This document shows, piece by piece, positions 28,910-38,440 of a stretch of 64,000 nucleotides of DNA. The notes below the pieces were generated by a model that worked only from the letters and a program-made list of their open reading frames with translations, was not told where the DNA came from and did no database searches. Made by a program: the position numbers and the translations under genes. The stretch is from Limnohabitans curvus (GTDB lineage: Bacteria > Pseudomonadota > Gammaproteobacteria > Burkholderiales > Burkholderiaceae_C). Location: positions 62,001 to 126,000 of the forward strand of contig NZ_NESP01000001.1 in assembly GCF_003063475.1 (NCBI RefSeq), written 5' to 3'. How positions within the stretch are numbered: the stretch's first letter is position 1; each line of letters starts with the position of its first letter.

Positions 28910-29927
28910 GCGGGTCCACCCATACATAACAAAGGTCGCTGATGAGTTTGGTGACCAAACCAATCAACGTGAACAAATACAACGTCCCCAACACCACGGG
29001 GTAGTCTCGGCGCATGACGCTTTCGTAACTCAACAGCCCCAAGCCATCGAGCGAGAACAAGGTTTCAATCAACAACGAACCCGTGAAGAACGCGCCGATG
29101 AAGGCCGCAGGAAAACCTGTGACCAAGGGAATGAGCGCGTTGCGAAACACATGGTTCCAAATGACGCGGCGTTCAGACAAACCTTTGGCGCGGGCAGTGA
29201 GCACGTATTGCTTGCGAATTTCTTCGAGCATGGCGTTTTTGGTCAACAGCGTGGTCACGGCAAATGCACCCAACACGCTAGACGCGACCGGCAACACGAT
29301 ATGCCACAGGTAATCGGTGATGCGCGCGCCCCAGGTGAGTTGCTCCCAGTTGGCTGACGTCAGACCGCGGAGCGGAAACCACTGCAGCTGACCGCCAAAG
29401 ACCACCAGCAAGGCCACGCCCAACACAAAGCCGGGAATGGCAAAGCCCACCAACACCAAGAGGCTCGTCACCAAGTCAAACGTAGAACCTGCACGCACGG
29501 CCTTGGCAACACCCAAGGGCACCGAGATGAGGTAACTCAAGAGAAACGTCCACAGCCCGAGACTGATAGAGACAGGCATTTTTTCTTTCACTAGTTCCCA
29601 GACGGTTTTGGGATAGAAAAAGCTTTTACCCAAATCAAACACCGCGAACTGTTTGAGCATTTGCCAAAACCGTTCGGTGGGCGGTTTGTCAAAGCCGTAT
29701 TGCTGGCGAATTTCTTCAATGCGCGCGGCGTCCACGCCTTGGCGGCCACGGTAGCCAGCGCCTGCCACGGCAGCGCCCTCGCCTCCGCTATCGCGGCCTT
29801 GCAGCTGCGACACCATTTGCTCAACCGGGCCACCCGGCACAAATTGAATGACCACAAAGGTCATCAGCAAAACCCCCAACAAGGTGGGAATCATCAACAG
29901 CAAACGTCTGAGGATGTACGAACTCAT
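28893..29927 (-). CDS. yejB: Peptide ABC transporter permease (YejB-like)
   Basis: A 344-residue permease with the DppB/OppB-type N-terminus ([21 protein letters not shown]) and the long periplasmic loop containing GYRGRQGVDAARIEEIRQQYGFDKP, as in YejB. The membrane domain includes FAIPGFVLGVALLVVFGG and the EAA loop (LTARAKGLSERRVIWNHVFRNALIP). Start codon overlaps the yejA stop by 4 bases (ATGA). Confidence 0.94.
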   Translation of the reverse strand: MSSYILRRLLLMIPTLLGVLLMTFVVIQFVPGGPVEQMVSQLQGRDSGGEGAAVAGAGYRGRQGVDAARIEEIRQQYGFDKPPTERFWQMLKQFAVFDLGKSFFYPKTVWELVKEKMPVSISLGLWTFLLSYLISVPLGVAKAVRAGSTFDLVTSLLVLVGFAIPGFVLGVALLVVFGGQLQWFPLRGLTSANWEQLTWGARITDYLWHIVLPVASSVLGAFAVTTLLTKNAMLEEIRKQYVLTARAKGLSERRVIWNHVFRNALIPLVTGFPAAFIGAFFTGSLLIETLFSLDGLGLLSYESVMRRDYPVVLGTLYLFTLIGLVTKLISDLCYVWVDPRVKFD

Positions 29928-31786
29928 GGCGCACGCTCCGCTCTTTTGGTCGCGGCCAAGGTGGCGCGGTTGTCAATGGTGGCCCACCACGTGGACGAGG
30001 CCCATGTTTCGGGTTGGTAGTAGCGAGGCATAACCGCCGGCAACTCAAAGCGACCATTGCGCCATGCGACCCGATGCACACCGCCGTACCAATGCGGCAC
30101 GCTGTAGTGGCCGTGGCGCAGCACACGGTCCAACGCACGCACCGCAGTGATGAGCTGAGGCCTAGTTTTGGCAGAGGTGATGTTTTCCAACAAAGCATCA
30201 ACCGCAGGGTCTTGGATGCCCATGAAGTTACCCGAGCCTTCAGTGGTGGCCGCTTTGGTGCCAAAGCGCTCCATCAGCTCAGTGCCTGGTGACTCGCTGC
30301 CCACAATGCGGTTGCTGATGATTTCAAAGTCAAACACATCCAAGCGTTTTTGCAGAATGGCGAAGTCGATGACTTTGTAGTTCACCTGAAAACCCAGCTT
30401 CTCTAGGTTCTTGGTGTACGGCGTGATCACACGCCCCATGGCGCCTGAGTTGTCTAAAAACTCAACCGTGAATGGTTCGCCTTGTGGGTTGCGCAAAGCG
30501 CCATCGCGGTAAGTCCAGCCCGCCTCGGCCAACAAGGCCTTGGCACGGCGCAAATGGTCACGCAAGGTTTCGCCTGATTTGGGGTCTAGCGAGGTCCGCG
30601 GTGGCTGAGGCACGGCGTCTTTGAACACCCCCGGTGCGAGCTTGTCACGCAAAGGCGTGAGCAAGGCCAACTCTGCGGCGTCAGGCATGCCCGTGGCTTC
30701 AAAATCACTGGCCACAAAGTAGCCACGCACGCGCTGGTAAGCCCCGTAAAACAGCTGGCGGTTCATCCACTCAAAGTCCATGGCCAGGCCAATGGCCTCA
30801 CGCACACGCGCGTCTTTGAATTTGGGCAACCGGGTGTTGAACATGAAGCCCTGAAAGTCACCCGCATTGCCGTGCTTGAACTCGCTTTTCATCAGTTGAC
30901 GCGTCGCAAACTGTTTGCCCGTGTAGCCCCTCGCCCACTCGCGCGCGATGAAGGACTGCACCAAATCGAACTCACCGGCCTTGAAGCCTTCAAGCTGCGC
31001 CGTATTGTCTTTGTACAAGCGGTAGGTGATGCGGTCAAAGTTGAACAAGCCTTTGCGCACATTCAAATCGCGGGCCCAATAGTTGTTGTCGCGCTCGTAG
31101 CTCACATCGCGGCCAAACACCACGCGACCCATTTTGTAAGGGCCACTGCCGATGGGGGTATCTGTGACGATTTTGTCCAAGGGCTTGGGATAACCGTTCT
31201 CGCTGCCCCACTGGCGGCTGAACACGGGCATGCCGCCCACGATCAAGGTCAGCTCGGGATTCACGCGCTTGAAGTCAAAACGCACAGTGCGCGGGTCGAC
31301 CACCGTCACACCGGCTACCTCGGCATACAGAGTGCGGAATTGCGGGGCCGCCTGCTTGCTGATGAGTTGCTCAAAAGAGTACTTCACGTCCTCGGCCATC
31401 ACCGCATCGCTGTTGTGAAAGCGCGCTTGCGGGCGCAGCTTGAAAGTCACCGAACGGCGGTCTGCCGCCACGCTCACATCTTCAGCCAACAAGCCATAGG
31501 CTGTGGTGGGCTCGTCCATGGTGCCCGTCAACAAGGACTCGAACACCAAGCCCGTCAAGCCAGGCGCCGCATTGCCTTTGAGGGTGAAGGGGTTGTATTT
31601 GTCGAAACTCGACAAACGCGAAGGCGGCACCAACACCAGCTCGCCGCCTTTGGGCGCCAGTGGGTTGGCATAGTCAAAGTTTTTGAAGTTGGCGGGGTAT
31701 TTGATGTCCCCAAATTGCGCGTAAGCATGGCCTGCCCAAGACGGGCCAGAGCACAAAAACGCCAACAAAATCAGGAAGCTACGCAT
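29924..31786 (-). CDS. yejA: Periplasmic peptide-binding protein of ABC importer (YejA-like, SBP family 5)
   Basis: A 620-residue extracellular solute-binding protein. The ATG at 31786 gives a clean signal peptide ([14 protein letters not shown]... ending HAYA); an in-frame start at 31801 would add five residues. SBP_bac_5 features are [46 protein letters not shown] and the C-terminal [20 protein letters not shown]. In E. coli YejABEF imports peptides including microcin C. It is first in the operon and only 35 bases from the divergent fabI start, so its promoter must overlap fabI sequence. Confidence 0.93.
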   Translation of the reverse strand: MRSFLILLAFLCSGPSWAGHAYAQFGDIKYPANFKNFDYANPLAPKGGELVLVPPSRLSSFDKYNPFTLKGNAAPGLTGLVFESLLTGTMDEPTTAYGLLAEDVSVAADRRSVTFKLRPQARFHNSDAVMAEDVKYSFEQLISKQAAPQFRTLYAEVAGVTVVDPRTVRFDFKRVNPELTLIVGGMPVFSRQWGSENGYPKPLDKIVTDTPIGSGPYKMGRVVFGRDVSYERDNNYWARDLNVRKGLFNFDRITYRLYKDNTAQLEGFKAGEFDLVQSFIAREWARGYTGKQFATRQLMKSEFKHGNAGDFQGFMFNTRLPKFKDARVREAIGLAMDFEWMNRQLFYGAYQRVRGYFVASDFEATGMPDAAELALLTPLRDKLAPGVFKDAVPQPPRTSLDPKSGETLRDHLRRAKALLAEAGWTYRDGALRNPQGEPFTVEFLDNSGAMGRVITPYTKNLEKLGFQVNYKVIDFAILQKRLDVFDFEIISNRIVGSESPGTELMERFGTKAATTEGSGNFMGIQDPAVDALLENITSAKTRPQLITAVRALDRVLRHGHYSVPHWYGGVHRVAWRNGRFELPAVMPRYYQPETWASSTWWATIDNRATLAATKRAERAP

Positions 31787-31821
31787 GCGACAATTCTGCA
31801 AGATTTTTTTGGAGAGATTTC

Positions 31822-32634
31822 ATGAGTACAAAAACGGGTTTCCTGTCTGGCAAAAAGCTTCTCATCACGGGCGTGTTGTCCAACCGCTCCATCGCTTATG
31901 GCATCGCCAAAGCTTGCCACGACCAAGGTGCCGAATTGGCCTTTAGCTACGTGGGCGAGCGCTTCAAGGACCGTATCACAGAGTTTGCTGCCGACTTCAA
32001 CTCCAAGCTGATTTTTGACTGCGATGTGAGCAGCGACGAACAAATCACACAAATGTTCAAAGACCTGTCGGCCCACTGGCCCACGTTTGACGGTTTTGTG
32101 CACAGCATTGGCTACGCCCCACGCGAAGCCATTGCCGGCGACTTCCTGGACGGCTTGTCACGCGAAGGCTTTGCTATCGCACACGACATCAGCGCTTACA
32201 GCTTCCCAGCGATGGCCAAAGCCGCTCTGCCCTACCTCAACGACAAATCAGCCGTGTTGACCCTGTCGTACTTGGGCGCCATCCGCACCGTGCCGAACTA
32301 CAACACCATGGGCTTGGCCAAAGCCTCGCTCGAAGCGTCTGTGCGCTACTTGGCCGAATCCTTAGGCGCCAAAGGCCGCAACCTGCGCGCCAACGGCATC
32401 AGCGCCGGCCCTATCAAAACATTGGCTGCCAGCGGCATCAAAGGCTTTGGCAAGATTTTGAGCGTGGTGGCTGAAGCTTCACCCATCCGCCGCAACGTGA
32501 CCATCGATGACGTGGGCAACGTGGCTGCGTTCTTGATGAGCGATTTGGCCGCAGGCGTGACTGCCGAAATTACCTATGTAGACGGCGGATTTAGCCAAGT
32601 TGTAGGTGGCATTGCCGAGCCTGTAGCCGAGTAA
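31822..32634 (+). CDS. fabI: Enoyl-[acyl-carrier-protein] reductase (NADH) FabI
   Basis: A 270-residue short-chain-dehydrogenase-family enzyme for the last step of each fatty-acid elongation round; the usual target of triclosan-type inhibitors. The cofactor block [29 protein letters not shown], the [19 protein letters not shown] segment and the catalytic Tyr/Lys pair in [24 protein letters not shown] are FabI-type (YX6K). The C-terminus contains [23 protein letters not shown] precedes the ATG. Confidence 0.97.
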   Translation: MSTKTGFLSGKKLLITGVLSNRSIAYGIAKACHDQGAELAFSYVGERFKDRITEFAADFNSKLIFDCDVSSDEQITQMFKDLSAHWPTFDGFVHSIGYAPREAIAGDFLDGLSREGFAIAHDISAYSFPAMAKAALPYLNDKSAVLTLSYLGAIRTVPNYNTMGLAKASLEASVRYLAESLGAKGRNLRANGISAGPIKTLAASGIKGFGKILSVVAEASPIRRNVTIDDVGNVAAFLMSDLAAGVTAEITYVDGGFSQVVGGIAEPVAE

Positions 32635-32645
32635 GCTGGCGCTCC

Positions 32646-32668
32646 TGGCCACGCGGGTGGCCATTTTT
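32646..32668 (+). terminator. Intrinsic terminator after fabI
   Basis: A 7-bp stem TGGCCAC/GTGGCCA with loop GCGG is followed by TTTTT, 12 bases after the fabI stop. The next gene's ATG is only 29 bases on, so that gene needs readthrough or its own overlapping promoter. Confidence 0.75.
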
Positions 32669-32696
32669 GGGTGCGATCAGCCCCAAGGAGACGACC

Positions 32697-33554
32697 ATGC
32701 AACGCCGCGACTTGCTTTCTCACCTCTCCTTGGGCTGCCTTAGCAGCTTCGCACATCTACCCGCACGTGCCACACAGCCGCCCGCGCTGTGGTTGGCCAA
32801 CCCTTATCAGGGCCATGAAAAACTCACCGACTACTGGGTGAGTGAAAAATATGACGGTATTCGCGGCTACTGGGATGGCCACCAACTTTTAAGTCGAAGT
32901 GGCAAAGCACTCAACCCACCCACCTGGTTTGTGCAAGGCTGGCCTGCTCATGCGTTTGAAGGTGAGCTTTGGGCTGGACCTGGCCAATTTGAGCAAGCCG
33001 CATCTGTCATTCAGCAAAAACAAGCTCCTGACAACGCGTGGCGTGCGATGCGATTCATGGTATTCGACGTATTCACACCATCCATAACTTTCACCGAACG
33101 TGTGCGGCGTTACCAAGGCCTGGTCAAGCACATTGACAAACCGTGGGTGCAGGCGGTGGCACAAAGCCAAGTGCCAACACACGCAGCTTTGAAAGCCTTG
33201 CTTCACACAACCGTGCAAGCAGGCGGTGAAGGTTTGGTATTGCACCGTGGCAGCAGCCTGTACCAAAGCGGCCGCAACGCAGACGTGCTGAAGGTCAAAC
33301 CACAAGAAGATGCCGAGGCCAAAGTGGTCGGCCATGAAGTGGGCCAAGGCAAGCACGCCCAACGCACCGGGGCGCTGTGGGTCGAAACACCGCAAGGTCT
33401 GCGTTTCAAACTGGGCACAGGTTTGAATGACGCCCAAAGAGAAAACCCACCAGCCGTGGGCCAGTGGGTCACTTATCGCTATCGCGGGTTGACAGACAAA
33501 GGCGTGCCGCGTTTTGCCAGCTTTGTGCGCATCAGGCCGGCGATTGAACGCTGA
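32697..33554 (+). CDS. Predicted periplasmic ATP-dependent DNA ligase (LigE type)
   Basis: A 285-residue minimal ATP-dependent DNA ligase. The adenylation motif KYDGIRGYWDG puts the nucleophilic Lys at residue 51; motif III-like RFMVFDVF, motif IV GGEGLVLHR and motif V VLKVKPQEDAEAKVVGHE follow, then a small OB domain ending with FASFVRIRP. There is no DNA-binding N-terminal domain. The start at 32697 follows AAGGAG by 6 bases; the first 26 residues (MQRRDLL...LPARA) look like a signal peptide, as known for proteobacterial LigE. Export and a role in handling external DNA (competence, biofilm) are inferred from the family. Replication ligase LigA would be encoded elsewhere. Confidence 0.88.
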   Translation: MQRRDLLSHLSLGCLSSFAHLPARATQPPALWLANPYQGHEKLTDYWVSEKYDGIRGYWDGHQLLSRSGKALNPPTWFVQGWPAHAFEGELWAGPGQFEQAASVIQQKQAPDNAWRAMRFMVFDVFTPSITFTERVRRYQGLVKHIDKPWVQAVAQSQVPTHAALKALLHTTVQAGGEGLVLHRGSSLYQSGRNADVLKVKPQEDAEAKVVGHEVGQGKHAQRTGALWVETPQGLRFKLGTGLNDAQRENPPAVGQWVTYRYRGLTDKGVPRFASFVRIRPAIER

Positions 33555-33571
33555 CCGCCAGATGAAACACC

Positions 33572-35836
33572 TTAGGCTTTGACGCAGTCAGCGTAATAGC
33601 GTTTCACGCCGTCTTCGCCCACTTCTTCCACCAAACCGTGGATGTCGGTTTCAAAACCCGGGCATTGCAAGTTGAACTCGCGGGCGAACTTGAGGTAGTC
33701 CACGATCTTCTTGTTGAACACTTCACCCGGAATGAGCAATGGAATACCGGGTGGGTATGGCGTGACCAAGCTGGTGGTGATACGGCCCAATAAATCGTCC
33801 ACAGGCACACGCTCGGTGTTGCGGTGTGCAATTTGTGCGTAGGCATCGCTGGGCTTCATGGCGGGCGTCAAGTCGCTCAGGTACATCTCGGTGGTCAAAC
33901 GTGCAATGTCGTACTTGGCGTAAAGCGTGTGGATGTGCTGGCACAAGTCGCGCAAGCCCATGCGCTCATAAGCGCGGTGCTTTTGACAAAACTCGGGCAG
34001 GATGCGCCACATGGGTTGGTTGCGGTCATAGTCGTCTTTGAACTGCTGCAAAGCCGTCAACAACGAGTTCCAACGCCCCTTGGTGATACCGATGGTGAAC
34101 ATGATGAAGAAGCTGTACAAGCCTGTCTTCTCCACAATCACACCGTGCTCAGCCAAGAATTTAGTCACGATGCTGGCAGGAATACCTGTTTTGTCGAACT
34201 TGCCGTTCAAGTCCAAACCGGGCGTGACGATGGTGGCCTTGATGGGGTCCAACATGTTGAAGCCATCGGCTAAGTTACCAAAGCCATGCCATTTGGATGA
34301 CTTGCCTTTGCCTTTGATGATCCAGCTCTCGGCACGGCCAATACCGTCATCTACCAGCTCATCTGGGCCCCATACTTTGAACCACCAATCTTTGCCGTAC
34401 TCGTCGTCCACCTTGCGCATGGCGCGGCGGAAATCAAGAGCTTCGGCAATGCTTTCTTCCACCAAAGCGGTACCGCCGGGCGGCTCCATCATGGCCGCAG
34501 CCACGTCACAGCTGGCAATGATGCTGTACTGCGGGCTGGTGCTGGTGTGCATCAAATACGCTTCGTTGAACAGATGACGGTCCAACTTGGTCTTTTGCGA
34601 GTCTTGCACCAACACGTGGCTGGCTTGGCTGATACCAGCCAACAGCTTGTGAATCGACTGCGTGGCGTACACCACCGAATGCATGGGGCGCTCGCGCTTT
34701 TTACCCATGGCGTGGTAGGTGCCGTAGAACGGATTGAACGCGGCATGAGGCAACCAAGCCTCGTCAAAGTGCAGGTTGGCCACATAGCCGTCGAGCATGG
34801 TTTTGATGGTTTCGGTGTTGTACAACACGCCGTCGTAGGTGGACTGCGTGAGCGTCAAGACACGGGGCTTAACATTCTTGGCATCCACACCTTTGAGCAA
34901 GGGGTTAGCCTTGATCTTGGCTTGGATCGTGGCTGGCTCAAATTCGCTTTGCGGAATCGGGCCGATGATGCCGTAGTGGTTGCGCGTGGGCTTCAAGAAC
35001 ACAGGCACAGCACCTGTCATGATGATGGCGTGCAACACAGATTTATGACAGTTGCGGTCTACCACCACCACGTCGTCAGGCGCCACGGTGTGATGCCACA
35101 CAATTTTGTTAGAGGTACTCGTACCGTTAGTGACGAAGAAGCAATGGTCGGCATTGAAAATACGCGCGGCATTACGCTCGCTCTCTCCAATTGCGCCGTT
35201 GTGGTCCAGCAGCTGGCCCAACTCCTCCACCGCGTTACACACGTCGGCACGCAACATGTTTTCGCCGTAGAACTGGTGGTACATCTGGCCCACGGGGCTC
35301 TTCAAGAACGCCACGCCACCCGAGTGACCGGGGCAATGCCATGAGTACGAGCCGTCTTCGGCGTAATCAAGCAAGGCCTTGAAAAACGGCGGCTGCACGC
35401 TCTCCAAATAACTCTTGGCTTCTCGGATGATGTGACGCGCCACGAACTCGGGCGTATCTTCAAACATGTGAATGAAACCGTGTAACTCGCGCAAGATGTC
35501 GTTGGGCAAGTGGCGTGAGGTTTTGGTTTCACCATAGACATAAATTGGCACGTCTGAGTTCTTGCGGCGCACTTCTTCGATGAAGTTACGCAAGTTCAAA
35601 ACAGCAGGGTCAAGGTCGGGGCCGGGCGTGAACTCTTCATCGTCAATCGACAAGATGAAAGCACTGGCGCGCGACTGCTGTTGCGCGAACTGGCTCAAGT
35701 CGCCATAGCTCGTGGCGCCCATGACTTCATAGCCCTCGCCTTCAATCGCATCGGCGAGCGCACGAATGCCCAAACCTGACGTATTTTCAGAACGAAAATC
35801 CTCGTCGATGATGACGATGGGGAAGCGAAATTTCAT
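33572..35836 (-). CDS. Orn/Lys/Arg decarboxylase (AdiA/LdcC family)
   Basis: A 754-residue fold-I PLP decarboxylase. Order: N-terminal receiver-like wing domain (about 1-130), PLP-binding core beginning SWHCPGHSGGVAFLKSPVG, with the Schiff-base Lys in SIHKLLAG at residue 397 and the DRNCHKSVLHAI and LHFDEAWLPHAAF blocks, then the C-terminal domain ending in CVKA. The same overall length as E. coli AdiA (756) and broad similarity make arginine a fair guess, but lysine or ornithine cannot be excluded. Single gene, no antiporter nearby. Products (agmatine, cadaverine or putrescine) feed polyamine metabolism or acid resistance. Confidence 0.92.
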   Translation of the reverse strand: MKFRFPIVIIDEDFRSENTSGLGIRALADAIEGEGYEVMGATSYGDLSQFAQQQSRASAFILSIDDEEFTPGPDLDPAVLNLRNFIEEVRRKNSDVPIYVYGETKTSRHLPNDILRELHGFIHMFEDTPEFVARHIIREAKSYLESVQPPFFKALLDYAEDGSYSWHCPGHSGGVAFLKSPVGQMYHQFYGENMLRADVCNAVEELGQLLDHNGAIGESERNAARIFNADHCFFVTNGTSTSNKIVWHHTVAPDDVVVVDRNCHKSVLHAIIMTGAVPVFLKPTRNHYGIIGPIPQSEFEPATIQAKIKANPLLKGVDAKNVKPRVLTLTQSTYDGVLYNTETIKTMLDGYVANLHFDEAWLPHAAFNPFYGTYHAMGKKRERPMHSVVYATQSIHKLLAGISQASHVLVQDSQKTKLDRHLFNEAYLMHTSTSPQYSIIASCDVAAAMMEPPGGTALVEESIAEALDFRRAMRKVDDEYGKDWWFKVWGPDELVDDGIGRAESWIIKGKGKSSKWHGFGNLADGFNMLDPIKATIVTPGLDLNGKFDKTGIPASIVTKFLAEHGVIVEKTGLYSFFIMFTIGITKGRWNSLLTALQQFKDDYDRNQPMWRILPEFCQKHRAYERMGLRDLCQHIHTLYAKYDIARLTTEMYLSDLTPAMKPSDAYAQIAHRNTERVPVDDLLGRITTSLVTPYPPGIPLLIPGEVFNKKIVDYLKFAREFNLQCPGFETDIHGLVEEVGEDGVKRYYADCVKA

Positions 35837-35898
35837 GCGGGACTCCGAGCATTGAAGCTTGAAAAAAACAATAGCGCCGAAGTGTACTCGCCCACTGT

Positions 35899-35904
35899 TA
35901 CAAT
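35899..35904 (+). promoter_or_regulatory. Possible -10 element of tRNA-Ser
   Basis: TACAAT lies 10 bases before the tRNA start, with a short discriminator. No good -35 hexamer is seen 17 bases upstream, so this is a tentative call. Confidence 0.4.
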
Positions 35905-35914
35905 ACTAGGCTTC

Positions 35915-36005
35915 GGAGCGATGGATGAGTGGTTTAAGTCGCACGCCTGGAAAGCGTGTGTGGGTTAATAGCCCACCGAGGGTTCGAATCCCTCTTGCTC
36001 CGCCA
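35915..36005 (+). tRNA. tRNA-Ser (anticodon GGA)
   Basis: A 91-base class II tRNA with long variable arm and encoded CCA. Acceptor GGAGCGA pairs with TTGCTCC (one G-T); the anticodon arm CACGC-CTGGAAA-GCGTG gives anticodon GGA, decoding TCC/TCT; T-arm GAGGG-TTCGAAT-CCCTC. Confidence 0.97.
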
Positions 36006-36016
36006 CTACAAAAAGT

Positions 36017-36045
36017 AAAAAAGCGCCTTTTTAGGCGCTTTTTTT
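36017..36045. terminator. Intrinsic terminator after tRNA-Ser (bidirectional)
   Basis: A run of A, stem AGCGCCT/AGGCGCT with a TTTT loop, then seven T. It can end tRNA-Ser on the plus strand and the bactofilin transcript on the minus strand. Confidence 0.88.
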
Positions 36046-36067
36046 ATGGCTGATTAGATTCGCGTGA

Positions 36068-36511
36068 TCAGCTGCTGCTCTCTTGCGCTTTTTTGATCAC
36101 GTTCTTGGCATCCGTGCTGCTATTGGCCGCGGCAGAACTGATGGGGTTTTGGATGACCAAGCCCAACAAGCGCGCGCCGTGCTCGACCGCAATCGAGCCA
36201 TACGAAATGTCGCCCTGGACGATGGAGTCTTTGTGAAACTCCACACGTTCGGCCGCATAAATATTGCCTTCGACTTTGCCCGCCACCATCACGCGATGTG
36301 CCGTGATGTCGCCAGACACTTCACCTGTCTTGCCAATCGCCACCGTGACTTTGTTGTCTTTGGTCGTTTCGATGTTACCCACCACTTTGCCATCAATGCG
36401 CACGCTGTCAAGCAGCACCAAACGACCATAAATTTGGGTCGTCCGACCGATGATGGTGTCAAAGCGTTCTTGCGAAGGCGACAACGATTTGTCTTTGAGT
36501 TTTTCAAACAT
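36068..36511 (-). CDS. Bactofilin (polymer-forming cytoskeletal protein)
   Basis: A 147-residue bactofilin: a short disordered N-terminus, then a right-handed beta-helix core (about residues 20-120) with repeats such as GRLVLLDSVRIDGKVVGNIETT, GDITAHRVMVAGKVEGNIYAAERVEF and VQGDISYGSIAVEHGARLLG, and a disordered tail. Bactofilins form filaments near the membrane and scaffold cell-wall enzymes. The upstream gene on the same strand (27 bases apart) is an M23 peptidase, the arrangement seen where bactofilin and a peptidoglycan hydrolase work together in cell shape. Confidence 0.94.
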   Translation of the reverse strand: MFEKLKDKSLSPSQERFDTIIGRTTQIYGRLVLLDSVRIDGKVVGNIETTKDNKVTVAIGKTGEVSGDITAHRVMVAGKVEGNIYAAERVEFHKDSIVQGDISYGSIAVEHGARLLGLVIQNPISSAAANSSTDAKNVIKKAQESSS

Positions 36512-36538
36512 GGCAGGCCTTTTAGATGGTGAACGCGT

Positions 36539-37480
36539 TCACTGAGCGCTGGCAACGGTGGCTGTTTGCAACAACATTTGCGTGGGGTTCAACACGCGGT
36601 CATTGCGCATCACTTCGTAATGCAAATGCGGGCCTGTGGAACGGCCCGTGTTGCCCAACTGTGCAATGGTGTCACCACGTTGCACTTTTTGGCCGACCTC
36701 GACCAAGCGCTTGCTCAGGTGCGCATAGCGGGTGGTGAAACCTTCAATGTGACTCACCTCCACCACATTGCCGTAAGAAGCGTCCCATGCTGAGCGTGTC
36801 ACTGTGCCTGCTGCCGTCGCCACGATGGGCGAACCGACCTCGGCCACAAAATCTAAACCTTCATGCATGGCCAATTGACCGGTGAAAGGATCATTGCGGA
36901 TACCAAAACCACTGGTCACGCGAAAGTCTTTTCCCATGGGAATGCCTGTAGGCAAAGCGTGCAACCAACTGAGCTGGGCTGACCAGTTTTGGGTCAAATT
37001 CCGTACAGCCACTTGGGTCTGGCTAAATTCATCCATCGCGGAGGCAAGATCATGATTCAAATCACGCGAAGGCGTGCTTTGCAAGCGAGGGGCAACCCAA
37101 GGGCCACCGCGTGCCTCGTCTTTTTTGCTGTACTTGTCGCGTAAATTGGTGGGGGTCGCCACTTCCATGAAGCGGTTTTTCAAGGTTTCAAGCTGGCGAA
37201 TTTCTTGTACGGTGGTGTTGAGGGTTTGGCGCAGGTTGTCCAAACGTTCACGGTACACCGCCTCGACTTTTTGCTGCTCGGCTTCAGTGGTCACACCACC
37301 CAAGCTACGCGCCAAACTGGGGCTCATTTCAATCGCAATCCGAAAACCAATGAAGTGCAACAGCACACCAAAAGCGACCAACACAAATGCAGAGGCGCAG
37401 ATGCCCATCAGCACTTTACGCGCTGTGATAGAAATGGTCCGCACCGAGGCGGTGGGCCCAGAAACCCACATCAATTGCAT
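36539..37480 (-). CDS. M23-family metallopeptidase (membrane-anchored, bactofilin partner)
   Basis: A 313-residue predicted peptidoglycan endopeptidase. An N-terminal membrane helix (VLMGICASAFVLVAFGVLLHFIGF, about residues 23-46) leads into a coiled coil (about 65-110), then a LytM/M23 domain: DFRVTSGFGIRNDPFTG, Zn ligands in HEGLDF (HxxxD) and HLHYEV, and the typical HIEGFTTRYAHLSKRLVEVG. All catalytic residues appear intact, so it should be active rather than a degenerate activator. It is encoded just upstream of bactofilin, which may position it. Confidence 0.93.
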   Translation of the reverse strand: MQLMWVSGPTASVRTISITARKVLMGICASAFVLVAFGVLLHFIGFRIAIEMSPSLARSLGGVTTEAEQQKVEAVYRERLDNLRQTLNTTVQEIRQLETLKNRFMEVATPTNLRDKYSKKDEARGGPWVAPRLQSTPSRDLNHDLASAMDEFSQTQVAVRNLTQNWSAQLSWLHALPTGIPMGKDFRVTSGFGIRNDPFTGQLAMHEGLDFVAEVGSPIVATAAGTVTRSAWDASYGNVVEVSHIEGFTTRYAHLSKRLVEVGQKVQRGDTIAQLGNTGRSTGPHLHYEVMRNDRVLNPTQMLLQTATVASAQ

Positions 37481-37666
37481 AGATCGCTCCGGAAAACTTA
37501 TCAGCTTGCATGTGAGTTACCCCACACATAAACAGAGAATTGTAGGGAGTTCTCTCCAATCAAGTCACTTAATTTTTTCAAATATGTCATCATCAATGAC
37601 AAAGAATTCCTCTTTAAGGAAAGTTAATCCCATTGGGCTAACTCCGATAGAAAAACAGACCTCACA

Positions 37667-38440
37667 ATGTCAGCCATGACGAAAAATGAGTCACTGAATA
37701 TTCCATGGCTGGAGGCTGAGACACCCCTGCCTCACCCAGAATCTGCTCAAAAATCAGGCACAACGTTGGCCGGATTGGTGGCGGCCGGAGGCGGCTTATC
37801 CGTTGCGCGATTGTGCGAGGCGTATCAACAGGGCATGTTTCCTTGGTTCAGCAACGGCCAGCCTGTTTTGTGGTGGTCCCCCGATCCCCGCATGGTGCTG
37901 CATACGGCGGAGTTCAAACTACACCGTTCCCTGCGAAAGACCTTGCAGCACTTTCAAAACAACCCTCGCTGCGAAATTCGTTTTGACAGCCGCTTCAGCG
38001 ATGTCATTCGCCATTGCGCCAACAGTCCGCGTCTTGGGCAGCCCGGCACGTGGATCGTGGCGGAGATGATTTCGGCCTACGAAGCATTGCATCTTGCGGG
38101 TTGGGCTCACAGCATTGAAACTTGGGTGGACGGTGAGTTGGTCGGAGGCTTGTATTGCGTGGCCATTGGCAATACGGTGTTTGGCGAGTCCATGTTTGCG
38201 CATCAAACCGATGCCTCAAAAATTGCCCTCGCGGCGCTGGTGGCATTTGCACGAGCGCACCATATCTCGTGGATTGATTGCCAACAAAACACCAAGCACT
38301 TGGCCTCATTGGGCGCAAGAGAAATACTGAGGTCTGAGTTCCTTCAAAAAATTCGCCAGGCAGATCATGAAGCGGCGCTTACCTGGCGTTTTGATACCGC
38401 ATATTGGCGCGAGATCCTGAGCCAGAAAGGATTGCCGTGA
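37667..38440 (+). CDS. aat: Leucyl/phenylalanyl-tRNA--protein transferase
   Basis: A 257-residue enzyme that adds Leu or Phe to proteins with N-terminal Arg or Lys, marking them for ClpS/ClpAP. Diagnostic blocks are [27 protein letters not shown] (about residues 50-76), SVTWI-like [27 protein letters not shown] and [19 protein letters not shown], and the later [19 protein letters not shown]. An alternative ATG is at 37676. Its stop overlaps the start of the next gene (GTGA). Confidence 0.96.
   Translation: MSAMTKNESLNIPWLEAETPLPHPESAQKSGTTLAGLVAAGGGLSVARLCEAYQQGMFPWFSNGQPVLWWSPDPRMVLHTAEFKLHRSLRKTLQHFQNNPRCEIRFDSRFSDVIRHCANSPRLGQPGTWIVAEMISAYEALHLAGWAHSIETWVDGELVGGLYCVAIGNTVFGESMFAHQTDASKIALAALVAFARAHHISWIDCQQNTKHLASLGAREILRSEFLQKIRQADHEAALTWRFDTAYWREILSQKGLP

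Noticed and set aside
30872..31825. 317-codon plus-strand ORF opposite yejA
   Set aside because: Antisense shadow of a clear solute-binding protein gene; no motif of its own.
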